Origin: Porphyromonas somerae DSM 23386
Lineage (GTDB): Bacteria; Bacteroidota; Bacteroidia; Bacteroidales; Porphyromonadaceae
Assembly (NCBI RefSeq): GCF_000372405.1
Contig: NZ_AQVC01000026.1
Location: 1 to 33,626 of the forward strand
Length of the DNA stretch: 33,626 nucleotides
Direction: 5' to 3'
Shown here: positions 23,590-30,781 of the stretch, in pieces
How the letters are laid out: each line of letters begins with the position of its first letter
How positions within the stretch are numbered: the stretch's first letter is position 1
Made by a program: the position numbers and the translations under genes
The notes under the pieces: model-generated
What the model saw: only the letters and a program-made list of their open reading frames with translations
Databases searched by the model: none
What the model was told of the DNA's origin: nothing

Positions 23590-24726
23590 ATGCCAATCGT
23601 GCCAAAGCCCTCTGACTTACTCGGGCAGGAGCATCTAGTAGCACACTTTGCTAGCCAAATAGAGGCTGGTGAATTGCCACATGCGATACTTCTGACGGGG
23701 GAAGAGGGAGGAGAGGCCTTTCCGCTCTCCTTGGTATTGGCACAGCAAATACTTTGTGAGGAGCTCACCCCCGAAGGCCATCCTTGTGGCAAGTGCCACT
23801 CCTGCCGGCAGATGGCGGAGCTGCAGCACCCTGACATCACACTGGTTTTCCCGGTGATTAAGGCTCAGGAAGGGAAGGAGTTTACCTCGGAGATGATGCT
23901 GGAGCCATTTAGGGAGTTGATCGGAAAGTACCGCAGGTTCACTACGCTTGAATGGCGAGAGCAACTAGATGCTGGCAATAAGCAGCCTCAGATAATGGTG
24001 GCCGAGGCGGAGCGATTAATTCACAATACCTCGCTGCGCTCTTTCAAAAGTCAGTATCAGGTAATCCTTATTTGGCAACCTGAGACGATGCGTACCGAGA
24101 CGGCCAATAAGCTACTGAAGCTCCTCGAAGAACCGCCAAAGGGAGTGGTATTCATTATGGTTTCGCATAGTCCGCACCGACTTTTACCTACCATCATCAG
24201 CCGTCTGCAGAAGGTGGCGGTACCAAAGATTCCCGATTCTATGCTTATTGAATACCTAGTGCAGAAAGAGTCTGTCACAGAGGAGGAAGCGGCTGAGCTC
24301 GCTCATTTGGCACAGGGCAACCTCTACAAAGCCTTACAGCTAAAAGAGGGAAATGGGCTATTCAAAGGCCAGTTGGAGGCACTGCAGTTTCTACAACTCC
24401 CCCTACAAAGACACCCTAAGCCTCTACTCGAGGCAGCCCAAGAGTATGCCAAGATGGATCGCCCTGAAGTGATAGCCCTACTCGATTCTCTGCCTAAGTT
24501 ACTACGAGAGTTATTGGCACTTCAATATGGCTCGGACGATGTGGTCTTCCTTCCAAGTAAAATAGTGGATGAGGCAAAAGTGGTTTCGATGGCTCTACCA
24601 TTGGAGAAATACACCAGAGTAATGGACGAACTGACTGACGCTAAGCTAGAGATACTACAAAATGGCAACGTGACGATGGTCCTCTTTGACCTCCTCCTCA
24701 CGCTCACACGGATATATCAAAAATAA
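23590..24726 (+). CDS. holB: DNA polymerase III subunit delta'
   Basis: A clamp-loader subunit of the AAA+ fold, 378 residues. The N-terminal motor-like domain has QEHLVAHFASQIEAGELPHA and a degenerate P-loop, GEEGGEAFPL, without the Gly-Lys-Thr of active ATPases, as expected for delta'. A zinc-binding module follows with C56, C66, C69 and C72 (CGKCHSC). ANKLLKLLEEPPKGVVFIMV and PTIISRLQK are characteristic of the DnaX/HolB sensor region. It lies 15 bases from its neighbours on both sides and within 1.2 kb of dnaB, which is on the same strand but has a separate promoter. Confidence 0.93.
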   Translation: MPIVPKPSDLLGQEHLVAHFASQIEAGELPHAILLTGEEGGEAFPLSLVLAQQILCEELTPEGHPCGKCHSCRQMAELQHPDITLVFPVIKAQEGKEFTSEMMLEPFRELIGKYRRFTTLEWREQLDAGNKQPQIMVAEAERLIHNTSLRSFKSQYQVILIWQPETMRTETANKLLKLLEEPPKGVVFIMVSHSPHRLLPTIISRLQKVAVPKIPDSMLIEYLVQKESVTEEEAAELAHLAQGNLYKALQLKEGNGLFKGQLEALQFLQLPLQRHPKPLLEAAQEYAKMDRPEVIALLDSLPKLLRELLALQYGSDDVVFLPSKIVDEAKVVSMALPLEKYTRVMDELTDAKLEILQNGNVTMVLFDLLLTLTRIYQK

Positions 24727-24741
24727 GTATTTGTAAACTTT

Positions 24742-25980
24742 ATGAAAAGAATTTCACTACTCATCATTGCACTTCTTGCCTTCAGCATGGGGGTTTCGGC
24801 TCAAAGTAAGACGAAAGTAGCCTATCACGGACGAGGACTCACAATCAAGGGGACGAAAGGATTTAAGCTCAAGGTGTCCAACACCTACACTCTGGATGGA
24901 GTTGCCTTTGCACCCACATTTGATGCTTCCCAAGCGACCTTGGACAATCAACCATTTGAGATAAAGCCAAATATTGCCTTTACTAACCTCCAAACCAACC
25001 TGTCGGGAGACTTCTCTAAGCGGTGGGGATTTGAGTTTCATATCAATTATGCTCAAAACAAGATCAACCTCCTCAATATGCTCCTCGACTATCGCTTCAA
25101 TGACAACCTGAAGTTGCGCATGGGGCAGATGAAGGTGCCAGGGCCAATGAGCCAAAACTACGGAACGGGTACCGCTATGAATGTAGCTACTCCAATGGGG
25201 CTCTCAATGGCTTCGGCTCGCCGCTTGGGTTTGGGGCTATTTTACAATACAGGTCGCCTCTACTCCGCTATAGGAGCTTACTCCATCAACCTCAATGAGT
25301 ATGCTGGTAGCTCTCTACCCAAACGACCTGAAGTAGGTGTGGCAGGGCGCTTTACCTACAATGTACTCAATAATCGCCATCAAAAGCTTCTACTTGGCAC
25401 CAATATCTATTGGATGCGGATGCAGGGCGGTGAATTCAATCAGTCGGGTGCTATAGGTATTGAGACTCCAGCCTCCAATGCTCGCTTCATTAGGTATTAC
25501 CACTCCAATACCACTAGCCAACTCAATTATGGCCTAGAGCTAGCTTATCAAAACCGCAATTTCCTTATAACTGCGGAAGGACTTGGAACCAACTTCTTCA
25601 GAAGTTCCGACCTCTCTACGCCACAGTATGCAGGGTGGAACGTACGTGCGAGCTATACCGTTCTCGGCAATCCTCGCAGATACAATGCCTCTATGGCCGA
25701 CTTCTCTGGTTCGCCATACAATGGCAAGCAGGCACTTGAGATAGGGGTGCGCAGCTCGGGTATTTACTACAATGATCATGAGGGGATTGAGGCTTTAGCA
25801 GGCTACAGTGTCGGTGCCTTTGCCAATTATTGGACCACCTCTCATCTCTGCTTTTCACTACTCGCCAATTATATTGACCATCATAAGGACTTCAAGAGCA
25901 ACTATACCATTAGTAACCTAGATAGCTTCAAGGGGCTAGACTTTATGGTATTCCAAGGTCGCGTGACCATACTATTCTAA
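24742..25980 (+). CDS. Outer-membrane porin, OprO/OprP-like
   Basis: A 412-residue outer-membrane beta-barrel protein with a Sec signal peptide (MKRISLLIIALLAFSMGVSA, cleavage before QSKT). The mature part shows alternating beta strands and the OprO/OprP-type early region (FEIKPNIAFTNLQTNLSGDF, then DNLKLRMGQMKVPGPMSQ). It ends in a barrel-insertion signal with a terminal Phe (FQGRVTILF). Family members are anion- or phosphate-selective, but selectivity cannot be read here. Its TAA overlaps the ATG of the ABC-F gene (TAATG at 25978-25982), an odd partnership that I take as simple operon packing. Confidence 0.88.
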   Translation: MKRISLLIIALLAFSMGVSAQSKTKVAYHGRGLTIKGTKGFKLKVSNTYTLDGVAFAPTFDASQATLDNQPFEIKPNIAFTNLQTNLSGDFSKRWGFEFHINYAQNKINLLNMLLDYRFNDNLKLRMGQMKVPGPMSQNYGTGTAMNVATPMGLSMASARRLGLGLFYNTGRLYSAIGAYSINLNEYAGSSLPKRPEVGVAGRFTYNVLNNRHQKLLLGTNIYWMRMQGGEFNQSGAIGIETPASNARFIRYYHSNTTSQLNYGLELAYQNRNFLITAEGLGTNFFRSSDLSTPQYAGWNVRASYTVLGNPRRYNASMADFSGSPYNGKQALEIGVRSSGIYYNDHEGIEALAGYSVGAFANYWTTSHLCFSLLANYIDHHKDFKSNYTISNLDSFKGLDFMVFQGRVTILF

Positions 25981-27845
25981 TGGCCATACTACAAGTAGAC
26001 AATCTATCCAAAAGCTTCGGCATACTGAAGCTATTTGAAGGGCTCAACTTCTCAATTGAAAAGGGACAGAAGGTGGGTCTTATCGCACCAAATGGTGCGG
26101 GTAAGACTACCCTTCTCCGCATATTGGTGGGACTAGAACCTTCCGACTCGGGCGAAGTGATCACTCAGAGAGACCTCAAGATTGCCTACCTTCCACAGCG
26201 AAGCGACTTCACCACCTACCCCGATATCCTCACCGCCAGCCTGAGTGGCATTGCTCCAGAGCTACGGGAGGTGATCGTGGAGTACGAAGCAGCGGTCAAA
26301 GGCGGTGATACCGACCAAATCAATCGGGCGATAGCACGGATGGATCAGCTAGATGGCTGGAGTATAGAGCAGGAGCTACAGGCCCTCCTCTCCCAGCTCA
26401 ATCTAGGCAGTCCACACCGTAGTACCCAAGGGCTATCGGGAGGGGAAAGCAAGCGGATTGCTCTCGCCTCCGTCCTCCTAAGGCAACCCGATATTTTCAT
26501 CCTTGATGAGCCAACCAACCACCTTGACCCTGGCACCGTGGAGTGGCTGGAGCAGTACCTAGCCACCTCCAATGCAGCACTCTTGATGGTGACACACGAC
26601 CGCTACTTCCTCGATCAGGTATGCGACACCATCATAGAGATGGATGGCGGGCAAATCTATAGCTACGAAGGAAACTACACCCTCTACCTACAGAAGCGAG
26701 CAGAGCGACTAGAGCAACTAGAGAGCGAACAAGCCACTCTACGCAATCGCTACCGTACCGAGCTAGAGTGGATGCGACGAATGCCTCAAGCCCGAGGGAC
26801 AAAGGCAAAGTATCGCAAAGATGCTTTCCACGAACTCAAAGGGCAACTCACCCATATTCAGCACCACCAAGGGCCTCAGCTCGAGAGCCAATCGGTCTAT
26901 ATCGGAAAGAAGATATTTGAGGCAGAGCACATCAGCAAAAGCTATGGTGAGCGTCCTATTATCAAGGACTTCTCCTACAACTTCGCCCGCCGTGATCGTG
27001 TAGGTGTTATCGGTCCAAATGGGGCAGGCAAGACCACCTTGATACGACTGATTATGCAAGAGATTGAACCGACCTCAGGCACTATAGAGGTAGGTGAGAC
27101 CGTTCGCTTTGGCTATTTCTCTCAGATTCCTCCCACCTTTCCCGAAGGCAAGAAGGTGATAGAGGTGGTCACTGACATTGCGGAGCACGTAGTAGGCAGA
27201 AGCGGGGCGGAGCATAGTGCTATGCAACTCTTGAATCGCTTCCTATTTCCACCAAAGCGACAGCAAGACTATGTATCGCTCCTTAGTGGAGGCGAACGGC
27301 GAAGGCTTCAACTCTGCACCGTGCTGATGCAACATCCCAACTTTCTAGTCCTCGATGAGCCAACTAACGACCTTGATATCCCCACTCTACAAGTGCTGGA
27401 AGAGTACCTAGTTCAGTTTGATGGGTGCCTACTTGTAGTCTCCCACGACCGCTACTTTATGGACCGTATCACGGAGCACCTCTTTGTACTAGAGGGCGAT
27501 GGCACGGTCAGGGACTTCCCTGGCAATTACACCGATTATCGCCTTCAAAAAAAGGAAAGCCCTAAGGTAGAAAGCTCCACAAAGCAAGAGAAGGAGCCAA
27601 CCACCAAGCGACCACCGAGAGAGAAAAAGGCGAAGCTCTCCTACAAGGAGCAACGAGAGTTGGAACAGCTGACTGAGCAACTCCCGCTACTCGAAAAGCA
27701 ACTCCAAGAGATCGAGACCACTATGAATAGCGGCACCGCCACTCCACAAGAGTTGGTAGAGCTGGCCGAGCAATACAGCACCACTAAAGAGACCCTCGAC
27801 TCTGCCGAACTGCGATGGCTTGAACTCTCTGAGATCGAAGGGTAA
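25980..27845 (+). CDS. ABC-F family ATPase
   Basis: A soluble twin-ATPase protein with no membrane segments, 621 residues. The first domain has Walker A APNGAGKTT (Lys42), signature LSGGESKR and ILDEPTNHLD. The second has GPNGAGKTT, LSGGERRR and VLDEPTNDLD. A linker of about 80 residues between the domains is rich in Arg, Glu and Leu, as in the P-site tRNA interaction motif of ABC-F proteins. The C-terminal 90 residues are a charged coiled coil, as in Uup-type members. ABC-F proteins act on the ribosome or on DNA branch structures, and some give antibiotic protection. The subtype here is closest to Uup-like housekeeping members. It is translationally coupled to the porin gene by TAATG. Confidence 0.93.
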   Translation: MAILQVDNLSKSFGILKLFEGLNFSIEKGQKVGLIAPNGAGKTTLLRILVGLEPSDSGEVITQRDLKIAYLPQRSDFTTYPDILTASLSGIAPELREVIVEYEAAVKGGDTDQINRAIARMDQLDGWSIEQELQALLSQLNLGSPHRSTQGLSGGESKRIALASVLLRQPDIFILDEPTNHLDPGTVEWLEQYLATSNAALLMVTHDRYFLDQVCDTIIEMDGGQIYSYEGNYTLYLQKRAERLEQLESEQATLRNRYRTELEWMRRMPQARGTKAKYRKDAFHELKGQLTHIQHHQGPQLESQSVYIGKKIFEAEHISKSYGERPIIKDFSYNFARRDRVGVIGPNGAGKTTLIRLIMQEIEPTSGTIEVGETVRFGYFSQIPPTFPEGKKVIEVVTDIAEHVVGRSGAEHSAMQLLNRFLFPPKRQQDYVSLLSGGERRRLQLCTVLMQHPNFLVLDEPTNDLDIPTLQVLEEYLVQFDGCLLVVSHDRYFMDRITEHLFVLEGDGTVRDFPGNYTDYRLQKKESPKVESSTKQEKEPTTKRPPREKKAKLSYKEQRELEQLTEQLPLLEKQLQEIETTMNSGTATPQELVELAEQYSTTKETLDSAELRWLELSEIEG

Positions 27846-27910
27846 ATATAGCCATTCACCCCACCCTCCATACACATATCAACAGGTCAGCAACGCAATA
27901 GTTAAGTTAA

Positions 27911-27954
27911 TATGAGTGCAGTCTGCCAGCAATGCTAGGCGGACTGCACTCATA
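27911..27954. terminator. Bidirectional terminator between convergent genes
   Basis: A 17-pair stem TATGAGTGCAGTCTGCC (27911-27927) with GGCGGACTGCACTCATA (27938-27954), one wobble pair, and a 10-base loop. It lies between the end of the plus-strand ABC-F gene and the end of the minus-strand MscS gene. AT-rich sequence flanks both sides but the T-runs are short. Confidence 0.8.
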
Positions 27955-27974
27955 TTATATAAGGGAGTGATTAG

Positions 27975-29333
27975 TTACCCCTTAGTCATCTCCTTAGGAG
28001 TACCCGTAGTATTTTCAAGCAAGGCAGAGACATTGCGTCCATTGATCTCCTGGAATACCGAGAGCTCAAAGACATTAATCACCGCTAGAAGGTGGTCAAA
28101 GATATCACTTTGGATACCCTCATACTCTACCCACGCAGTAGTGTTGGTAAAGAAGTAAAGCTCCAAAGGCAATCCTTGTGCAGTAGGTTGCTGCTGACGC
28201 ACCATACAGGTGAATGTCTTATGCACATTGGCATGATTCTTCAGATAAAGCTCAATGTATCTACGGTAAAGACCCACATTAGTGAGCGAACGACGATCAT
28301 ACGAGTTTTCAAGTCCCTTAGCCTTGTTATCCGCTGTAATCTCAGCCAACGCCGTTTCAATATAGTCGTTAAGCAGTGGTGAAGTACGTAGCTTTTCTAT
28401 AAGTCGGTCACTCGCATACTTGATGCTCTGCATATCTACATAGATAGAGCGCTTCACACGCCTACCGCCAGCCTCCTGCATAGGTCGCCAATTTTGTACT
28501 GCCTCAGTAAGCATACTATAGGGTGGTACGGTGGAGACCGTCATATCAAAGTTTCGCACCTTGATCGTAGCTAGTGAAATGTCTATCACATCGCCATCTA
28601 CCCCAAACTTAGGCACCGTGATCCAATCTCCCACACGAATCATATCATTGCTAGAGAGCTGAATACTTGCCACAAAGCCTAGGATGGTATCCTTGAAGAC
28701 CAACATCAGTACAGCAGAAAGAGCAGTAAGACCAGCACCAATAGCCGTCATATCAATCTTAAAGAGCACTGAAATGATCAGCAATATAGCGATAAAGTAG
28801 ACGATGCCCTTAAAGACCTGAAAGAGGTTAATAAAGGGACTATTCCCATACTTTGGTGACTGAATCATACTACGACGACCCGCGTCCAAAAGCTGGGCTA
28901 TCAGCTGAGCCACCATCCAAGTCACTGCTACACTACAGAGAGCCTTCAGAATATTGTACCATACAGAAGGCTCCTGCCACACCACTACTAGCAAACTAGA
29001 AAGGATAGAGATGGAGACAATCGATATCAGCTTCTGAATAATCTTGGTATTAATAGTGCGCTCCCCTTTGAGGAAAGAAACACGCTCCATCAATCGGGGA
29101 ACGGTGCGGACAAATAGCAAACGAAGTAAGAACCACAGCAGGACTACAAAACCAAGGACAATCCCTAGGCTTAGGAGGTCGTGCATAAAGGTACCATCCT
29201 CCAACCCTGGATTAATGGCATTCACAATCTTATCTAGTAGCACCCGCACATCATTCATCGGGTACAGCTTCTCTACTATCGCCTCATCAATTGTTTCTGG
29301 GTGCGTCAGCATCGTTTCAGTTGTTTCGGTCAT
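27975..29333 (-). CDS. MscS-family mechanosensitive channel
   Basis: A 452-residue inner-membrane channel that opens on membrane tension to release solutes at hypo-osmotic shock. About five hydrophobic segments lie in the N-terminal half (roughly residues 50-75, 95-120, 128-148, 170-192, 200-225). The pore-lining helix region reads IGAGLTALSAVLMLVFKDTI, followed by the MscS beta domain (IQLSSNDMIRVGDWITVPKF and GDVIDISLATIKVRNFD). The long cytosolic tail and overall size resemble the E. coli YbdG type rather than the short MscS. Its ATG overlaps the stop of the upstream gene by four bases (ATGA at 29330-29333), so the two are coupled. Confidence 0.92.
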   Translation of the reverse strand: MTETTETMLTHPETIDEAIVEKLYPMNDVRVLLDKIVNAINPGLEDGTFMHDLLSLGIVLGFVVLLWFLLRLLFVRTVPRLMERVSFLKGERTINTKIIQKLISIVSISILSSLLVVVWQEPSVWYNILKALCSVAVTWMVAQLIAQLLDAGRRSMIQSPKYGNSPFINLFQVFKGIVYFIAILLIISVLFKIDMTAIGAGLTALSAVLMLVFKDTILGFVASIQLSSNDMIRVGDWITVPKFGVDGDVIDISLATIKVRNFDMTVSTVPPYSMLTEAVQNWRPMQEAGGRRVKRSIYVDMQSIKYASDRLIEKLRTSPLLNDYIETALAEITADNKAKGLENSYDRRSLTNVGLYRRYIELYLKNHANVHKTFTCMVRQQQPTAQGLPLELYFFTNTTAWVEYEGIQSDIFDHLLAVINVFELSVFQEINGRNVSALLENTTGTPKEMTKG

Positions 29334-30145
29334 AACTTCTTATATCTTATTTCAAATTCTCTACTGCTATTGGTAGTAATATCATCTTTCAAAATAGTAT
29401 CCTCTATCAGCATTTGGATAGGCCGGTCAAAGCTATCCAGCAGATAGGAGATATGTGACTGCCTATGATAGTTTGGCCCAGATACCGACATTGTACGGAG
29501 GAAGTGTCGGCTCCTAGTCCCCATTACATAGTTACACATCATCTCCTCACCAAACCCCTTCACAAAGAGGTTGATATCAGGGAATAGGTAGTTCTCCTTA
29601 TCTCTATAATAGGTCATCTTTTCACGTGTTTCCCCACCATAGGAGATCCCATCAAGGTTGCCCTCACTCCAATACATCTTAGTAGCAGCATCTCCCGAGG
29701 TAAGCTGCGACAGCTCAGCTCCATTGATAGTAGCATCCCATCGCTCCTCCTTACCATTCTTAGAGCGTCGTACTATAGAGGTTACCACATCATAGCTATT
29801 AAGGAAGATCGAGACTATCTCCTCTGGACACTCATTATCATTGAGATAGCGACAGACCTCCACATAATCCTCCAAGAATTCAAAAGTTAGGTGATTCTCC
29901 GAAAAGATAGCTCCATACTTATCTAGTGACTGTTGAGTAGCTATTTTGCATCGTTCCTCATCATCCCAGTCAAAGAGCCACCGCTCCGACTTCATCCCGT
30001 CAGTAATCACAAGTACCTGATCAATAAGAGGGGAGTAATTGCCCTTCAAAGCTTGGTATTTACGGAGATACTGTCGGGCCAAGTAGGTCCCTAGAGCGAC
30101 ACCCGCTCCTACGCCTAGTAGTTTTGCTACATTTATCTTGCCCAT
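29330..30145 (-). CDS. Unknown protein with N-terminal membrane anchor
   Basis: A 271-residue protein I do not recognise. Residues 6-25 are a Gly/Ala-rich hydrophobic segment (VAKLLGVGAGVALGTYLARQ) like a single membrane anchor or signal anchor. The remainder is soluble and acidic, with many aromatic residues (RWLFDWDDEERC; TKMYWSEGNLDGISYGG; NYHRQSHISYLL). It has no metal-binding or nucleotide-binding motif that I can see. It is the first gene of a two-gene unit with the MscS channel (four-base overlap), which suggests a role at the membrane or as a channel partner (inference). The start at 30145 follows a -7 box by 44 bases. Confidence 0.8.
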   Translation of the reverse strand: MGKINVAKLLGVGAGVALGTYLARQYLRKYQALKGNYSPLIDQVLVITDGMKSERWLFDWDDEERCKIATQQSLDKYGAIFSENHLTFEFLEDYVEVCRYLNDNECPEEIVSIFLNSYDVVTSIVRRSKNGKEERWDATINGAELSQLTSGDAATKMYWSEGNLDGISYGGETREKMTYYRDKENYLFPDINLFVKGFGEEMMCNYVMGTRSRHFLRTMSVSGPNYHRQSHISYLLDSFDRPIQMLIEDTILKDDITTNSSREFEIRYKKL

Positions 30146-30189
30146 AATTATTATTTACCTATATATAAGTCATTCTCAATTACGTATAG

Positions 30190-30197
30190 CAAATATA
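30190..30197 (-). promoter_or_regulatory. -7 box (TATATTTG) of the unknown-mscS unit
   Basis: On the minus strand TATATTTG is a perfect TAnnTTTG, 44 bases upstream of the ATG at 30145. The -33 element is not clear. Confidence 0.6.
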
Positions 30198-30291
30198 CAA
30201 AATTAATAGTAATTGCCTTTCACAGAACAATAAATACCTCAGGGTTACGTAATAGGAAGTTCACGCTATATGTTTTTTAGCGGGGAGTCTA

Positions 30292-30400
30292 TGAGTAAGG
30301 ACCTCGGCAGAGATCCGTGCTAAATAGGCACAGGTCATTCGGGGTTTTGCTCCTCCAACGCGTGCCTTTTTAAGAGGGAACTCTCCGAGGTCCTTACTCA
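30292..30400. repeat. Inverted repeat within the MITE
   Basis: The 16-bp arms TGAGTAAGGACCTCGG and CCGAGGTCCTTACTCA are perfect and enclose 77 bases with a further AGGCAC/GTGCCT pairing. The right arm is identical to 4129-4144, and the left half of the MITE matches 4129-4196 in reverse. Confidence 0.8.
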
Positions 30401-30462
30401 ATTATCCTTAACAGTTTGAATATCATCATTCGTGCAACAGCCTCAAAGTGGTCAAAAGTTTA

Positions 30463-30536
30463 GTTGCAACTAAGCAATTGCTTTGTTGCAACTCGGCATT
30501 TGCTTAGTTGCAACTCGTCGATCGCTTAGTTGCAAC
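30463..30536. repeat. 22-bp-period palindromic array C
   Basis: GTTGCAAC occurs at 30463, 30485, 30507 and 30529, exactly 22 bases apart. The 14-base spacers (for example TAAGCAATTGCTTT) resemble those of arrays A and B and are near-palindromic themselves, so dyad axes recur about every 11 bases. In reverse orientation its flank (ATTCAATACTATATAAAAGCG) matches the leader of array A. Confidence 0.9.
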
Positions 30537-30701
30537 TCAGTTTTCGCTTTTATATAGTATTGAATATCAGCTTATTATAAATGGGCTTTTTAGCCATTAC
30601 TTTCTCCTATTTTATAGGGTCATTAACTTATGAATATACTCCTAATGCGTAACCCCTGATAAATACCTAAAAGTAGTGGCTCAAATCTTAGAGTTATCTA
30701 G

Positions 30702-30709
30702 TAGATTTG
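30702..30709 (+). promoter_or_regulatory. -7 box (TAGATTTG) of the TonB-dependent receptor gene
   Basis: TAGATTTG matches TAnnTTTG and lies 72 bases before the ATG at 30782, just outside the MITE and its right-hand direct repeat. The -33 box is unclear. Confidence 0.5.
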
Positions 30710-30727
30710 TAGCATTAATTTTTTTGT

Positions 30728-30756
30728 GTGCGTCGGAAGTTAGCTAGCCGATGCAC
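30728..30756 (+). promoter_or_regulatory. Hairpin in the leader of the TonB-dependent receptor gene
   Basis: GTGCGTCGG (30728-30736) pairs with CCGATGCAC (30748-30756) with one G-U pair and an 11-base loop. It would lie about a dozen bases into the transcript. It does not resemble a cobalamin riboswitch or any other class I know, and there is no T-run after it. Confidence 0.5.
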
Positions 30757-30781
30757 CATAACTAATGATACTTAAAACCAG

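Larger units (their letters stand above)
30240..30658. mobile_element. 419-bp MITE with terminal inverted repeats and 10-bp target duplication
   Basis: The left end CAGGGTTACGTAATAGGA (30240-30257) and right end TCCTAATGCGTAACCCCTG (30640-30658) are imperfect inverted repeats. The perfect direct repeat ATAAATACCT flanks the element at 30230-30239 and 30659-30668, the signature of a target-site duplication. Inside are a perfect 16-bp inverted repeat TGAGTAAGGACCTCGG (30292-30307) with its complement at 30385-30400, a fragment of the other repeat family (CATTCGTGCAAC at 30427-30438) and palindromic array C. It encodes no protein. It lies between divergent genes. Similar internally repeated MITEs are described in Porphyromonas gingivalis (the BrickBuilt type), but identity with them is untested. 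Confidence 0.8.

Noticed and set aside
4321-30536. Arrays as ordinary transcription terminators
   Set aside because: Two of three lie between divergent genes where no terminator is needed, and no T-run follows array A.
30692-30781. Cobalamin riboswitch before the TonB-dependent receptor
   Set aside because: The leader is only about 65 bases and lacks the conserved B12-box sequence.
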